This document shows positions 18,625 through 28,349 of a DNA stretch of 64,000 nt, in pieces (position 1 is the first letter of the stretch; the number at the start of each line of letters is the position of its first letter). The position numbers were made by a program, and so were the translations under genes. The DNA lies in contig JAIXWL010000011.1 in NCBI GenBank assembly GCA_027491315.1, forward strand, positions 55,860-119,859, written 5' to 3'. Below the pieces are notes generated by a model. That model searched no databases. It was not told the DNA's origin and worked only from the letters and a program-made list of their open reading frames with translations. This DNA comes from Cytophagaceae bacterium. GTDB taxonomy: Bacteria; Bacteroidota; Bacteroidia; Cytophagales; Spirosomataceae.

Positions 18625-19785
18625 TTACTCCCATTTTATACTGACAAATGCTATCTCCGAATAATCATTTCGCTCATATAAAACGCCTATTCGATCTTCC
18701 TCTAATTTAACAATGTCTGAGTATGCCGTAAAATCAGGAAATTTTATAGGATCATTTGTGGCATCTATTTCATGTTTGATTGGCCAAGTTAAACCTTCAT
18801 CAAAACTAATTCGCAAGGTTAAATGATTTCGATTTTCGGGATCAGCAGCATTGGAAAAAGCCAATACACTTTTACCTTGGCGATATCCTAAGGATAATAA
18901 AGAACCTTCACATACCGGATCTGGCAAGGATGTTTCATAATAGGTTTTATCCCACGTTTTACCGCCATCTGAACTAATGGCTGCAATTCGGGTTTTTACA
19001 TCTCCTCTTTGATTTCGCGCATTCAACAGTAATCGATTATCTGAAAGTTCAGTAGCAGTGGCCTCATTACTTCCAGGAAGTCCCAAAGACTGGCTCAATT
19101 GAAAACTTTCACCATGATTATCGGTAAAAAATCCATGTGCAACATAATCACTAAAATCTGACTTAGGCGCTCCACTAGAATGATTGGCAGCCACATATAT
19201 TCGACCTCGGTATTTACCTGAACTAATTTGCATGGCATGACCAGGCGTATTAGCATAGGAACGCCAATCTTCCGCAAAATTATAAGGTTCTTGACTAGGA
19301 CGATGAACAGATTTAGTCAAATTAGTAGGCTTTGACCAAGTCTTTCCATCATCTGTGGATGTGATATACCACACTTCCCTGAGACCTTTTCCTTGTCGAA
19401 CTAAATTTTCGTGATTATTCCCTGTATTATAAAATAAAAAAATCCTTCCTTGAGGATATTCAGGATCCCAATAATCAACCACTGGGGCTGGATTCCCTGC
19501 TTGTAAGGAATCTACATCGACGACTTTTTGTATAGCAGACCACGTCTTTCCTCCGTCTTTACTTCTTTTGGAAACAATATCAATATTCCCAAAATCGGCC
19601 GCACTTTTTTTTCTACCTTCTGCAAAAGCCAAAAGTTCGCCATGAGGCAATTTGATGATAGCTGGAATTCGAAAACTAGCATAAGTATCTTGGCCAGATT
19701 GGAAAACCGTAACTTTCTCAGACTTTTGAGCTAAGAGTCCCGAAGAAAATAAAAAAATTGACAAGAAAATAAGTGGTGTTTTCAT
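18625..19785 (-). CDS. Secreted exo-alpha-sialidase (GH33-like)
   Basis: A 386-residue protein starting with a signal peptide (MKTPLIFLSIFLFSSGLLAQ). The ATG at 19785 is chosen over an upstream TTG because it opens this peptide. The SFRIPAI motif provides the first of the sialidase arginine triad, and four Asp-boxes are visible (SKDGGKTWS, STDDGKTWS, SSDGGKTWD, SFDEGLTWP), as expected for a six-bladed propeller. It should release terminal sialic acids outside the cytoplasm. No sialic acid transport or catabolic genes (nan) are nearby, so the products may be used elsewhere. Confidence 0.88.
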   Translation of the reverse strand: MKTPLIFLSIFLFSSGLLAQKSEKVTVFQSGQDTYASFRIPAIIKLPHGELLAFAEGRKKSAADFGNIDIVSKRSKDGGKTWSAIQKVVDVDSLQAGNPAPVVDYWDPEYPQGRIFLFYNTGNNHENLVRQGKGLREVWYITSTDDGKTWSKPTNLTKSVHRPSQEPYNFAEDWRSYANTPGHAMQISSGKYRGRIYVAANHSSGAPKSDFSDYVAHGFFTDNHGESFQLSQSLGLPGSNEATATELSDNRLLLNARNQRGDVKTRIAAISSDGGKTWDKTYYETSLPDPVCEGSLLSLGYRQGKSVLAFSNAADPENRNHLTLRISFDEGLTWPIKHEIDATNDPIKFPDFTAYSDIVKLEEDRIGVLYERNDYSEIAFVSIKWE

Positions 19786-20005
19786 GGCTATAAACGATAA
19801 AATCAAATTTACTCATTTATTACTTATGAATTTGTGCAAACAATTTTCATCAAGCGATTGAAAATTAAAAAAAAATCAAGTATTTGGACTTGAATTTCGA
19901 AAGATTGATCCTTGTCGCCAAGTTGAAATCTAAGCGCCAGTGGGTGTATTCGAAAAAGTTCTAAATATTTCCAGCAAATAATTTCAAATTAAATCTCTTC
20001 AAAAC

Positions 20006-20359
20006 ATGAGTATCATTAAAGAATTTAAAGAATTTGCCATGAAAGGCAGTCTAATCGAAATTTCAGTTGCCTTTATCATGGGAGCTGCATTCGGTAAAGT
20101 CACCACCGCTTTCATTGATGGCGTCATAATGCCAATTGTAGGTGAGTTAACGACAGGTGTAGATTTCAAATCAATGAAATATGTCCTTAGAGAGGCTCAA
20201 TACGATGCTAGTGGCAAAATTTTAAGTCCGGAAAACGCTATTCAATACGGTAATTTCATCACCATTTTCATCGACTTTATTTTAGTCGCGTTTGTGATGT
20301 TTTTACTTATTAAAATGACCAACCGATTTAAATCTTCAGAAGCAAAGGCAAGCGAGTAA
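20006..20359 (+). CDS. mscL: Large-conductance mechanosensitive channel
   Basis: A 117-residue inner-membrane protein with two transmembrane helices. The N-terminus KEFKEFAMKGSLIEISVAF and GAAFGKVTTAFIDGVIMPI are MscL signatures, including the Gly/Ala-rich pore-lining helix. It opens under membrane tension to release solutes on osmotic downshock. It stands alone and converges on lpd with a 1-bp gap. Confidence 0.96.
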   Translation: MSIIKEFKEFAMKGSLIEISVAFIMGAAFGKVTTAFIDGVIMPIVGELTTGVDFKSMKYVLREAQYDASGKILSPENAIQYGNFITIFIDFILVAFVMFLLIKMTNRFKSSEAKASE

Positions 20360-20360
20360 A

Positions 20361-21767
20361 TTAAGCGTGAATAGCTCGTTTGCTAGTTGCTGCTAAACAA
20401 GCTTCTTTCATGGCTTCCGTGTAGGTAGGATGGGCATGTGACATACGTGCCACATCTTCTGCACTTGCCCTGAATTCCATTGCTACCACTGCCTCTGCAA
20501 TCATATCGGCAGCACGAGCACCAATGATATGAACTCCTAAGATTTCATCTGTTTGGGCATCAGCTAATACTTTTACTAGACCATCTACATCCATGGAGGC
20601 TACGGCGCGTCCCAAAGCCTTAAATGGAAAAGACCCATCTTTGTAGGCAATACCTGCCGCTTTGAGCTCTTGCTCTGTTTTACCCACAGCGGCTACTTCT
20701 GGCCAAGTATAAACTACTCCAGGAATCAAATTATAATTAATATGGGGCTTTTGTCCAGCAATTACCTCAGCCACAAATACACCTTCTTCCTCTGCCTTAT
20801 GTGCTAACATAGCTCCTCGAATCAAATCACCAATGGCATAGATGCCTGGAACGGATGTTTGTAAAGTATGCTCATCAACGGCAATTCTTCCTCGTTCATC
20901 GACTTGCAGACCAGCCGCGGCTAAATTCAAACCTTCTGTATAAGGCTTACGACCAATACATACCAAACAATAATCTCCTTTAATTTCTACGGCTTCACCT
21001 GCCGCGTTTTTAGCCTTTACCACTACCTCTTTCCCTTTATTTTCAGCCCCAGTAACCTGGTGAGAAAAGTAAAAATCAGCTCCCAACTTGGCAATTGATT
21101 TCTGTAATTCCTTTCCCATGGTTCTATCCATGGTTGGAATCATGCCTTCAGCATATTCCACGAAACTAACCTTAGAACCTAAACGAGCATAAACAGAGCC
21201 TAACTCTGCTCCAATTACACCTGCTCCAATCACAATCAAGTGTTTTGGTATTTCTTTTAATTTCAATGCCTCAGTTGAGGTAATGATTCGCGTTTTATCC
21301 ACAGGAATAAAAGGCAAAATGGTAGGTTTGGAACCAGTTGCCACAATGATATTCTTGGCACTTAGCAATTCCTCTTTTCCATCAGCTTGGCTAACCTTCA
21401 CCACTTTGGCACTTTCAAATGAACCTAAACCATGAAAAACCGTTACCTTATTTTTCTTCATTAAAAATGAAATACCACCATTCATTTTTTCCACCACACC
21501 GGCTTTTCTGGCAATCATTTTTTCCAAATCAACTTTGGGTTTCCCTCCTACTATTCCATGTTCTTCAAAATGATGAATGGCATTGTAATAATGTTCTGAA
21601 GAATCCAATAAAGCTTTGGAAGGAATGCAACCTACGTTTAAGCAGGTACCACCCATGACAGCATATTTTTCAATAATGGCAGTATTAAACCCTAATTGGG
21701 CCGCACGAATGGCTGCAACATAACCACCAGGACCTGAACCAATAACGACAACATCAAATTCTAACAT
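20361..21767 (-). CDS. lpd: Dihydrolipoyl dehydrogenase (E3)
   Basis: A 468-residue flavoprotein disulfide reductase. The FAD-binding GSGPGGYVAA, the redox-active disulfide GGTCLNVGCIPSK, the NAD-binding GAGVIGAELGS and the C-terminal HAHPTYTEA catalytic His/Glu pair are all present. It reoxidises the lipoyl groups of E2 using NAD+. As the last gene of the sucA-sucB-lpd operon it serves the 2-oxoglutarate dehydrogenase complex and probably also others. The gap to sucB is 47 bp. Confidence 0.96.
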   Translation of the reverse strand: MLEFDVVVIGSGPGGYVAAIRAAQLGFNTAIIEKYAVMGGTCLNVGCIPSKALLDSSEHYYNAIHHFEEHGIVGGKPKVDLEKMIARKAGVVEKMNGGISFLMKKNKVTVFHGLGSFESAKVVKVSQADGKEELLSAKNIIVATGSKPTILPFIPVDKTRIITSTEALKLKEIPKHLIVIGAGVIGAELGSVYARLGSKVSFVEYAEGMIPTMDRTMGKELQKSIAKLGADFYFSHQVTGAENKGKEVVVKAKNAAGEAVEIKGDYCLVCIGRKPYTEGLNLAAAGLQVDERGRIAVDEHTLQTSVPGIYAIGDLIRGAMLAHKAEEEGVFVAEVIAGQKPHINYNLIPGVVYTWPEVAAVGKTEQELKAAGIAYKDGSFPFKALGRAVASMDVDGLVKVLADAQTDEILGVHIIGARAADMIAEAVVAMEFRASAEDVARMSHAHPTYTEAMKEACLAATSKRAIHA

Positions 21768-21814
21768 AAGGCAATGGAAAAAAGGAATAGGCCTCTAAAG
21801 GCCTATTCACGTTG

Positions 21815-23377
21815 TTAAATATCTAATAATAAACGAGCAGGATCTTCCAACAACTGCTTGACACGTACTAAAAAGCTAACCGATTCACGACCATCAATGA
21901 TGCGGTGATCATAGGATAAAGCTAAGTACATCATAGGTCTAATCACAATTTGACCATCCACCACAACAGGACGCTCCACAATATTGTGCATACCTAAAAT
22001 AGCTACTTGTGGGGCATTGATAATCGGAGTGGACATCATAGATCCAAATACACCACCATTGGTGATAGTAAAGGTTCCTCCCGTCATTTCTTCTAAACTC
22101 AACTTATTATCTCTTGCTTTCACAGCTAAACGAACTACTTCGGCTTCGATTCCAGCTAAACTTAGGTTTTCAGCATTGCGAATAACAGGGACTACTAAAC
22201 CTTTAGGTGCAGACACTGCGATGGAAATATCACAAAAATCATGGAATACCATTTCATCTCCATCAATCTTCGCATTGACAGAAGGAAACTCCTTAAGCGC
22301 CACACAAACGGCTTTAGTGAAAAAGGACATAAAGCCTAAACCAACACCATGCTTTTCTTTAAACTTATCTTTGTACTTCGAACGCAAATCCATTACTGGC
22401 TTCATATCCACCTCATTAAAGGTAGTCAGCATAGCCGTTTCATTTTTTACAGCTACCAATCGACGAGCCACTGTCTTACGTAATGAAGACATTTTTTCAC
22501 GACGAGAAGCCCGAGCATCGCTAGATGAACTAGCAACTACAGCAGGTGCTGGTGCAGAAGCTGCTGCTGGTGCAGGTGGGGCTACCTGGGCATTTTGAGC
22601 ATCGTCTTTCGTAATTCTACCACCAACTCCTGTTCCTGCTACTTGTGAAGCAGCAATTCCTTTTTCGTCCAATATTTTCGCAGCGGCCGGAGAAGGATGT
22701 CCTGCAGCATAAGAAGCTGCTGTAGAAAGAGTCGTAGCACCTGCTACGACTGTAGCGGGTGAAGAAGGAGTCGTAGCAGGTGCTACGGCTGTGCCAGATG
22801 CTCCAACTGTGATGGTAGCTAAAATACCACCGATAGGCACTACTGCCCCAGATTCTGCCACGATATTTAAAACACCAGCTGATTCAGCAGGTAATTCAAA
22901 AGTAGCCTTATCTGATTCTAATTCACATAAAACCTCATCTAACGCAACAGTATCACCTGTTTTTTTATTCCAAACAGATACGGTCACTTCAGAAATGGAC
23001 TCACCCACTGGAGGTACCTTAACTTCCAATACTTTACCTTCGGTATTAGCAGCAGGAGCTGCAGGAGCAGCAGATGCTACTGGTGCTGGACTTGGAGTTT
23101 CTACCGCGGCAGGCACTGGAGCTGGAGCAGAGGCTTGAGCGCCAACTACTTCAATGGTGCAAATAACAGCGCCAATTGGTAAAACATCACCTTCTTTCGC
23201 TACTATATGCAGTACACCTTCCGCTTCTGCTGGCAATTCAAAAGTTGCCTTATCTGACTCCAATTCACAAAGAACTTCATCCAACTTCACTACATCACCC
23301 TCTTTCTTATTCCATGTAGCAACGGTAACTTCCGTAATCGATTCGCCCACAGCGGGCACTTTCATTTCTATGGCCAT
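21815..23377 (-). CDS. sucB: Dihydrolipoyllysine succinyltransferase (E2o) with two lipoyl domains
   Basis: 520 residues: lipoyl domain 1 (about 1-77, lipoylated Lys43), an Ala/Pro-rich linker, lipoyl domain 2 (about 117-192, Lys157), a second linker, a peripheral-subunit-binding domain (about 227-265, [14 protein letters not shown]) and the catalytic domain ending with the HRIIDG active-site motif. Most E2o proteins have a single lipoyl domain; two are present here and are near copies of one another. The second linker contains palindromic repeats at DNA level. It carries succinyl groups from SucA to CoA in the TCA cycle, and sucA is 22 bp upstream. Confidence 0.95.
   Translation of the reverse strand: MAIEMKVPAVGESITEVTVATWNKKEGDVVKLDEVLCELESDKATFELPAEAEGVLHIVAKEGDVLPIGAVICTIEVVGAQASAPAPVPAAVETPSPAPVASAAPAAPAANTEGKVLEVKVPPVGESISEVTVSVWNKKTGDTVALDEVLCELESDKATFELPAESAGVLNIVAESGAVVPIGGILATITVGASGTAVAPATTPSSPATVVAGATTLSTAASYAAGHPSPAAAKILDEKGIAASQVAGTGVGGRITKDDAQNAQVAPPAPAAASAPAPAVVASSSSDARASRREKMSSLRKTVARRLVAVKNETAMLTTFNEVDMKPVMDLRSKYKDKFKEKHGVGLGFMSFFTKAVCVALKEFPSVNAKIDGDEMVFHDFCDISIAVSAPKGLVVPVIRNAENLSLAGIEAEVVRLAVKARDNKLSLEEMTGGTFTITNGGVFGSMMSTPIINAPQVAILGMHNIVERPVVVDGQIVIRPMMYLALSYDHRIIDGRESVSFLVRVKQLLEDPARLLLDI
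22731..22789. repeat. Two 20-bp palindromic repeats inside the sucB linker
   Basis: 22731-22750 reads as a near-perfect palindrome (GTCGTAGCA, CC, TGCTACGAC). 22770-22789 is the same sequence in the other orientation with one change. They encode Ala/Thr/Val-rich linker residues. Confidence 0.75.
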
Positions 23378-23399
23378 TGTTGTTCGGCTTTTATTTTAA

Positions 23400-26129
23400 T
23401 TATTCAAACGCTTTATTTATCAAGGCAGCTTGCTCTTCTGCATGTACCTTTAAGAATCCTGTGGCAGGAGATGCACTCTTTTTACGTGCTACCAAACCTT
23501 TGAATTTAGTCCAACCAAATTCACGAATAATATAAGACCAATAGCCCATGTTTTCTGGTTCTTCCTGAACAAAATACACATCGGCATTTTTGTATTGAGC
23601 TATTTCCTTTTCTATTTGAGCCGTTGGTAGTGGGTGCAATTGTTCAATTCGAATAATCGCCACATCTTTACGAGCATCTTTTTCTTGTTTTTCTAGTAGG
23701 TCAAAATACACCTTTCCACTGCACAATAACACTTTTTTAACCTTTGCTTTTTCAGCAAAACTATCCCCAATGACCTCTTGGAATTTACCTTTAGTGAAGG
23801 CTTCAATCGGAGAAACCACCTTAGGATGACGGAAAATCGATTTAGGAGACATAACCACCAATGGTTTACGGAATTCCCAAGTCAATTGTCGACGTAAGGT
23901 ATGGAAAATATTGGCAGGTGTTGTCAAATTAGCAACCACCATATTGTTCTCTGAAGCTAATTGCAAGAAACGTTCTGGGCGAGCATTGGAGTGCTCGGGA
24001 CCTTGCCCTTCATAACCATGAGGCAATAGCATTACCAAACCATTTTGTGTTCCCCATTTTGATTCATGTGAACTTACAAATTGGTCAATCATGGTCTGTG
24101 CGCCATTGGCAAAATCACCAAATTGGGCTTCCCAAATAACTAAAGCATCTGGATTAGCCAAAGCATACCCAAACTCAAATCCTAAAACACCATATTCAGA
24201 AAGCAAGGAATTGAAGATTTGCATCTTCTCTTGTCCTTCTTTTATATGATCTAAATTACAATAATTACTATTCGTATTGGCATCATGCAATACCGCATGG
24301 CGATGAGAGAATGTACCACGTTGAACATCTTGACCTGATAAACGTACCGTCTTTCCTTCGGCCAAAATAGAGCCATAAGCTAATAATTCAGCTGTTGCCC
24401 AATTTAATTCTCCCTTTTCAAAATACGATTTACGGTCAGCAATAACCTTCTCTATTTGCTTCAATGCAACAAAACCAGCTGGTAAAGTGGTTATAGCCTT
24501 GGCCACCAAATCAATCGTTGATTTATTTATCGCTGTATTGGGTGAGCTAGCAAAATCTCCTTCTTTGGAGAAACGCAAAGTAGACCATTTGTTGTCCAAC
24601 TTTAAGGGAACATAGGGAGGCTTTACTTTTTGTTTGACCATATCCAAACGAGCTTGCAATTCCGCTTTAAATTCGGAATCCATCTGACTGGCTAATTTGG
24701 CATCAATATCACCACGCTTGATTAATGTTTGTGTATAAATCTCTCTTGGATTTGGGTGATTGGTGATGTTGGCATACAAAGTAGGTTGAGTAAAACGTGG
24801 CTCATCCGACTCGTTGTGACCGTTTCTACGGTAACATACCATATCAACAAATACATCACGACCAAACTCCTGACGGAATTCTGCTGCCATGCGTGACACA
24901 AAAACAACTGCCTCAGGGTCATCGCCATTTACGTGAAATACAGGAGCATCGATGATTTTAGCAACATCGGTACAATATATGGCCGAACGAGCATCCTCAA
25001 AATCCGTTGTGAATCCTACTTGATTATTGATGACAAAGTGAATGGTTCCTCCGGTAGAATAACCCTTCAATTTAGCCATTTGAGTTACCTCATAAACAAT
25101 ACCCTGACCCGCTAAAGCCGCATCTCCATGTATTAAAATGGGTAATACTTGGGAATAATCTCCTTCATAATGGGCATCAGCACTAGCCCGACAAAAACCT
25201 TCAACCAAAGGATTAACCGCTTCTAAGTGAGAAGGATTGGGTGCCAATTTCAAAGAAATCTCATTTCCATTAGGGCTTGTATGCTGACTAGAATAACCTA
25301 AGTGGTATTTTACATCACCATCTCCATGAATTTGGTCAGGAACATTTCCTTCAAATCCATCAAAAATAGCCTCATAAGATTTATGCATGATGTTGGCCAA
25401 CACATTTAAGCGACCACGGTGAGCCATACCTATCATGGCTTGCTTCACCCCAGAATCAGCCGCTTTGTTGATGATAGCGTCTAAACCGGCAATCGTGCTC
25501 TCTCCTCCCTCTAAACCGAAACGCTTCTGACCTAAATATTTAGTTCCTAAGAAATTTTCAAATACAACCGCCTCATTCAGCTTTTGTAAAATTTGCTTTT
25601 TCTCTTCTATCGAAGGCATAAATGACAATGCCTCTTTTTCTATTTTATTTCTTAACCACTCTTTAACACGAACTTCACGAATGTAGGAATACTCAAAACC
25701 AATGGAGCCTGCATATATTTTATCTAAAACTTCGCAAATCTTTCGTAAAGTAGCTGGACCTATACCCAAGAAACTACCTGCCTGAAATACGGTATCTAAA
25801 TCTGCTTCGGAAAGTGAATAATCCTTAATTTCTAAGCGAGGCTGACGATCTTTGCGAGCACGAACCGGATTGGTTTTAGAAAGCAAATGTCCTCTAGAAC
25901 GAAAAGCCTTTATCAAGCTGATAACTGACATTTCTTTTTGAACATGCGAACTATCCAAGGCAGCACCTGAAGACGAAGCGCCCTCTCCTTGCCAAGTTTG
26001 AGCAAACTCAAAACCCTTGAAAAAATCTCTCCAAGAACTGTCTACTGAATTGGGGTCAACTCTATACGCATCAAACAAGTCAGAAATAACCTGTGTATCA
26101 GCATTGGCAACGTAGGAAAATGAATCCAT
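23400..26129 (-). CDS. sucA: 2-oxoglutarate dehydrogenase E1 component
   Basis: A 909-residue thiamine-diphosphate enzyme. The N-terminal segment (SYVANADTQVISDLFDAYR) docks to E2, GDAALAGQGIVYEV is the cofactor-binding site, and the transketolase-like pyrimidine domain and C-terminal domain follow (SSHESKWGTQNGLVMLLPHG). It decarboxylates 2-oxoglutarate and succinylates the lipoyl group of E2. It is first in the operon and so carries the promoter; a TAACGTTTG on the minus strand near 26163-26171 is a weak candidate -7 box. Confidence 0.97.
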   Translation of the reverse strand: MDSFSYVANADTQVISDLFDAYRVDPNSVDSSWRDFFKGFEFAQTWQGEGASSSGAALDSSHVQKEMSVISLIKAFRSRGHLLSKTNPVRARKDRQPRLEIKDYSLSEADLDTVFQAGSFLGIGPATLRKICEVLDKIYAGSIGFEYSYIREVRVKEWLRNKIEKEALSFMPSIEEKKQILQKLNEAVVFENFLGTKYLGQKRFGLEGGESTIAGLDAIINKAADSGVKQAMIGMAHRGRLNVLANIMHKSYEAIFDGFEGNVPDQIHGDGDVKYHLGYSSQHTSPNGNEISLKLAPNPSHLEAVNPLVEGFCRASADAHYEGDYSQVLPILIHGDAALAGQGIVYEVTQMAKLKGYSTGGTIHFVINNQVGFTTDFEDARSAIYCTDVAKIIDAPVFHVNGDDPEAVVFVSRMAAEFRQEFGRDVFVDMVCYRRNGHNESDEPRFTQPTLYANITNHPNPREIYTQTLIKRGDIDAKLASQMDSEFKAELQARLDMVKQKVKPPYVPLKLDNKWSTLRFSKEGDFASSPNTAINKSTIDLVAKAITTLPAGFVALKQIEKVIADRKSYFEKGELNWATAELLAYGSILAEGKTVRLSGQDVQRGTFSHRHAVLHDANTNSNYCNLDHIKEGQEKMQIFNSLLSEYGVLGFEFGYALANPDALVIWEAQFGDFANGAQTMIDQFVSSHESKWGTQNGLVMLLPHGYEGQGPEHSNARPERFLQLASENNMVVANLTTPANIFHTLRRQLTWEFRKPLVVMSPKSIFRHPKVVSPIEAFTKGKFQEVIGDSFAEKAKVKKVLLCSGKVYFDLLEKQEKDARKDVAIIRIEQLHPLPTAQIEKEIAQYKNADVYFVQEEPENMGYWSYIIREFGWTKFKGLVARKKSASPATGFLKVHAEEQAALINKAFE

Positions 26130-26225
26130 AATGTAAAATCTGGCCTATATCCAGAAAAGTTTCAAACGTTATTGATTGGATAAATTTATTTAATCTTGTC
26201 TAAAAAAATCTTCGCAATTTACGAA

Positions 26226-26263
26226 GGGGATTATAATTATCCCCAAAAAAATTGGGGTTTTTT
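26226..26263 (+). other. Two mutually exclusive hairpins, terminator-like
   Basis: GGGGAT/ATCCCC (26226-26231 with 26239-26244) and CCCCAA/TTGGGG (26241-26246 with 26252-26257, followed by TTTTTT) share the CCCC, so only one can form. This is the layout of an antiterminator/terminator pair on the plus strand, yet no plus-strand gene follows. It may simply end stray transcription toward the convergent PorP-type gene. Confidence 0.35.
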
Positions 26264-26374
26264 CCCGTTTAGAGCACAAATTTCCAAGGATTTATGCCGC
26301 AACTTGCAAGGCCAAAAAAAATCTTTAAATTTTATTATTATATCTACGGATAATCAAATTATTTACCCGAATAC

Positions 26375-27310
26375 CTAGGGTCTAAAATTTGCTATCTTCC
26401 CATTCCCTAAATCTATCTCATACCTCATAAAAATTTGATGATAAGCAGAGACTGCCGTTTGCGTCGTACTAGTTACTGTATTGTTAGTACCTGGCGCATA
26501 ATACACCGAATTCCTTCCTAAAAAATCATAGGCATACCCCACTCGGAAATTTCTTCCCAATGGAACTTCCACACTGCCCAACAATGCCTCATTGGAAAAC
26601 TCAGATCCGGTATTTTGCCACCAAATACCTAAACCTACTTTTTCTTGCCACCAAAAAACGGCCTGTAAATCTACCCTAGTCTCCTCGTATTGTTGACGAG
26701 CAAGTGCTCCCAGTTTCAGCAAATTCCCTTTTCCTGCATCCAATTGATAAGCAATTTTAGCATAAATGGGATTGGGATTTGACCATCCTAAATCTCGTAA
26801 ACTTTGAGTTGGACGACTAAGTCCTAACTCCAATCGGTCATACTGATAAGAAATACCAAAACCGATGCTTCCTCCAAACTCAGATGTCCCATTTCTTCCC
26901 AAAATAGGATATTGATTCAAACCTAAATTAAGACCTAGTTGTAATCCCTGACCTTTTCCAATGACAAAACGCTTGGCTACCAATCCAGCAAGACCTAAAT
27001 TGGCTGCTACTCCGCCTCCCAAAGGTCCGTAGGATTGATCCGTATTGTAGGCCAAGAAACCTATCCCCCATTTTTCTTGTCGGATGGGCATATCAAAACT
27101 GAAATATTGCTGCGATGAAGTTGCTCCTCCGGTTTGTTGGAATAAAGGTTTTCTACGAAATATACCCGTCACAGAAGCCACACCTTTTCCACCTGCATCA
27201 GCAGGATTAATGGACAAGGGAATAAATGGGTATACCATGCGTAATGATTCTTGCTGAGCCTTCAAACAGACCCAACTTAAACAAAAAACTCCCAGCAGAA
27301 TGAGGCGCAT
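26375..27310 (-). CDS. Type IX secretion system membrane protein, PorP/SprF family
   Basis: A 311-residue outer-membrane barrel. A signal peptide (to LKAQ) is followed by the family's opening segment with PLSINPADAGG and many amphipathic strands with Gly-rich turns, such as GIGFLAYNTDQSYGPLGG. Members partner with large adhesins or other T9SS cargo and anchor them on the cell surface (SprF with SprB, PorP in Porphyromonas). No adhesin gene is next to it, so it is an orphan copy here. It starts 9 bp after the DUF3667 gene. Confidence 0.85.
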   Translation of the reverse strand: MRLILLGVFCLSWVCLKAQQESLRMVYPFIPLSINPADAGGKGVASVTGIFRRKPLFQQTGGATSSQQYFSFDMPIRQEKWGIGFLAYNTDQSYGPLGGGVAANLGLAGLVAKRFVIGKGQGLQLGLNLGLNQYPILGRNGTSEFGGSIGFGISYQYDRLELGLSRPTQSLRDLGWSNPNPIYAKIAYQLDAGKGNLLKLGALARQQYEETRVDLQAVFWWQEKVGLGIWWQNTGSEFSNEALLGSVEVPLGRNFRVGYAYDFLGRNSVYYAPGTNNTVTSTTQTAVSAYHQIFMRYEIDLGNGKIANFRP

Positions 27311-27319
27311 ATGCTTGAT

Positions 27320-28264
27320 TTATAAACTAAAAAATGAAAATAGAACCAGAGAAATAAACAAAATGAAAACAAATACGAATTGTAAACTAAAAGTTGCTGC
27401 AAACAATCCAATCGACTTAACGCCTTTCAATTGATAAAAGTTTGTAAAACTTCGATAATAAAAATATATCCAAGCGATCACCAAGAAACTTTTTACCACA
27501 TCAAGGAAGTCCCATGATAAGGCTAATTGAATTAGGTCAAATACATTTCTTAAAAACAGAACAATGAACCAACTCGTAGCCATATGTAACACAAATATAC
27601 CATGGTGCATGAAGTAAAAATGTTTCCTTCGAATAAAGATGCACTGCAAAATCAAGGCTAGGATGGGTATGGTTACAAATAAAACTTGGGACATTTTGTG
27701 GGTAACGCCATCATACAAAGCACGGTAAAACTGCTTACTGTCTGGATACTTATTTTGTAACTCAAAATAATGAACAAGTATATTTTGAAAAAGTGTAGAA
27801 TCTCGCGCTGATTCTGGCTTATCTAATTGGCTTTTTTTATAACGCTGAAGCTCATTTGAATTCAAATAAGTATCACGTTTATCTACCTTTACTTGAAAGG
27901 AGGCCACCTCTATGGCCTTGGTATCTTTACTCCAAGTAAATTGTAAGGGCTCAAAGACATAAAATAAAGTCAAAAAGAAAAAGGCTGAAGTAAACAGGTA
28001 AAAGCGGATGGGATGCAAATAACTACTTCGCTTACCTAATAAATAAACCTGGGTTAAACTTCCAGGTTGTAAAAATAAGGTTTTACAAGTCTTAAATAAG
28101 GCCCCATCAAAATGGGTGATATCTTCCACAAAATGAATCATTAAAGACAAAAATGATTCATAGGGTTCCCTATTTTCTTGTCCACAATGAGAACAGTAAC
28201 GAGCTGTTACTTCTTTCCCACAATTGAGACAATTGCTTTCACTTCGTATGATGCTTTTCGACAT
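27320..28264 (-). CDS. DUF3667 membrane protein with N-terminal zinc ribbon
   Basis: A 314-residue protein. A four-cysteine zinc ribbon (CLNCG and YCSHCGQ) is followed by a helix (FVEDITHFDGALFKTCKTLF) and several transmembrane segments in the C-terminal half. This is the DUF3667 family, common in Bacteroidota and of unknown role. The ATG at 28264 is preferred over the TTG at 28276. It is the first gene of a pair with the PorP/SprF gene and is divergent from htpG. Confidence 0.85.
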   Translation of the reverse strand: MSKSIIRSESNCLNCGKEVTARYCSHCGQENREPYESFLSLMIHFVEDITHFDGALFKTCKTLFLQPGSLTQVYLLGKRSSYLHPIRFYLFTSAFFFLTLFYVFEPLQFTWSKDTKAIEVASFQVKVDKRDTYLNSNELQRYKKSQLDKPESARDSTLFQNILVHYFELQNKYPDSKQFYRALYDGVTHKMSQVLFVTIPILALILQCIFIRRKHFYFMHHGIFVLHMATSWFIVLFLRNVFDLIQLALSWDFLDVVKSFLVIAWIYFYYRSFTNFYQLKGVKSIGLFAATFSLQFVFVFILFISLVLFSFFSL

Positions 28265-28349
28265 AATTACTGACAATATGACACCTCCATCAAATTTGGA
28301 TTCGTTTTTGTTATTCCTCTAACAAATTAAAGATTTTTAATCACTCCTC

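Noticed and set aside
21984..22598. Plus-strand ORF of 204 codons antisense to sucB
   Set aside because: It is fully antisense to a well-supported gene, shows no domain and follows from its codon bias.
22791..23399. Two plus-strand ORFs opposite the lipoyl domains of sucB
   Set aside because: Low-complexity Ala/Thr-rich translations of the antisense strand; sucB is clear.
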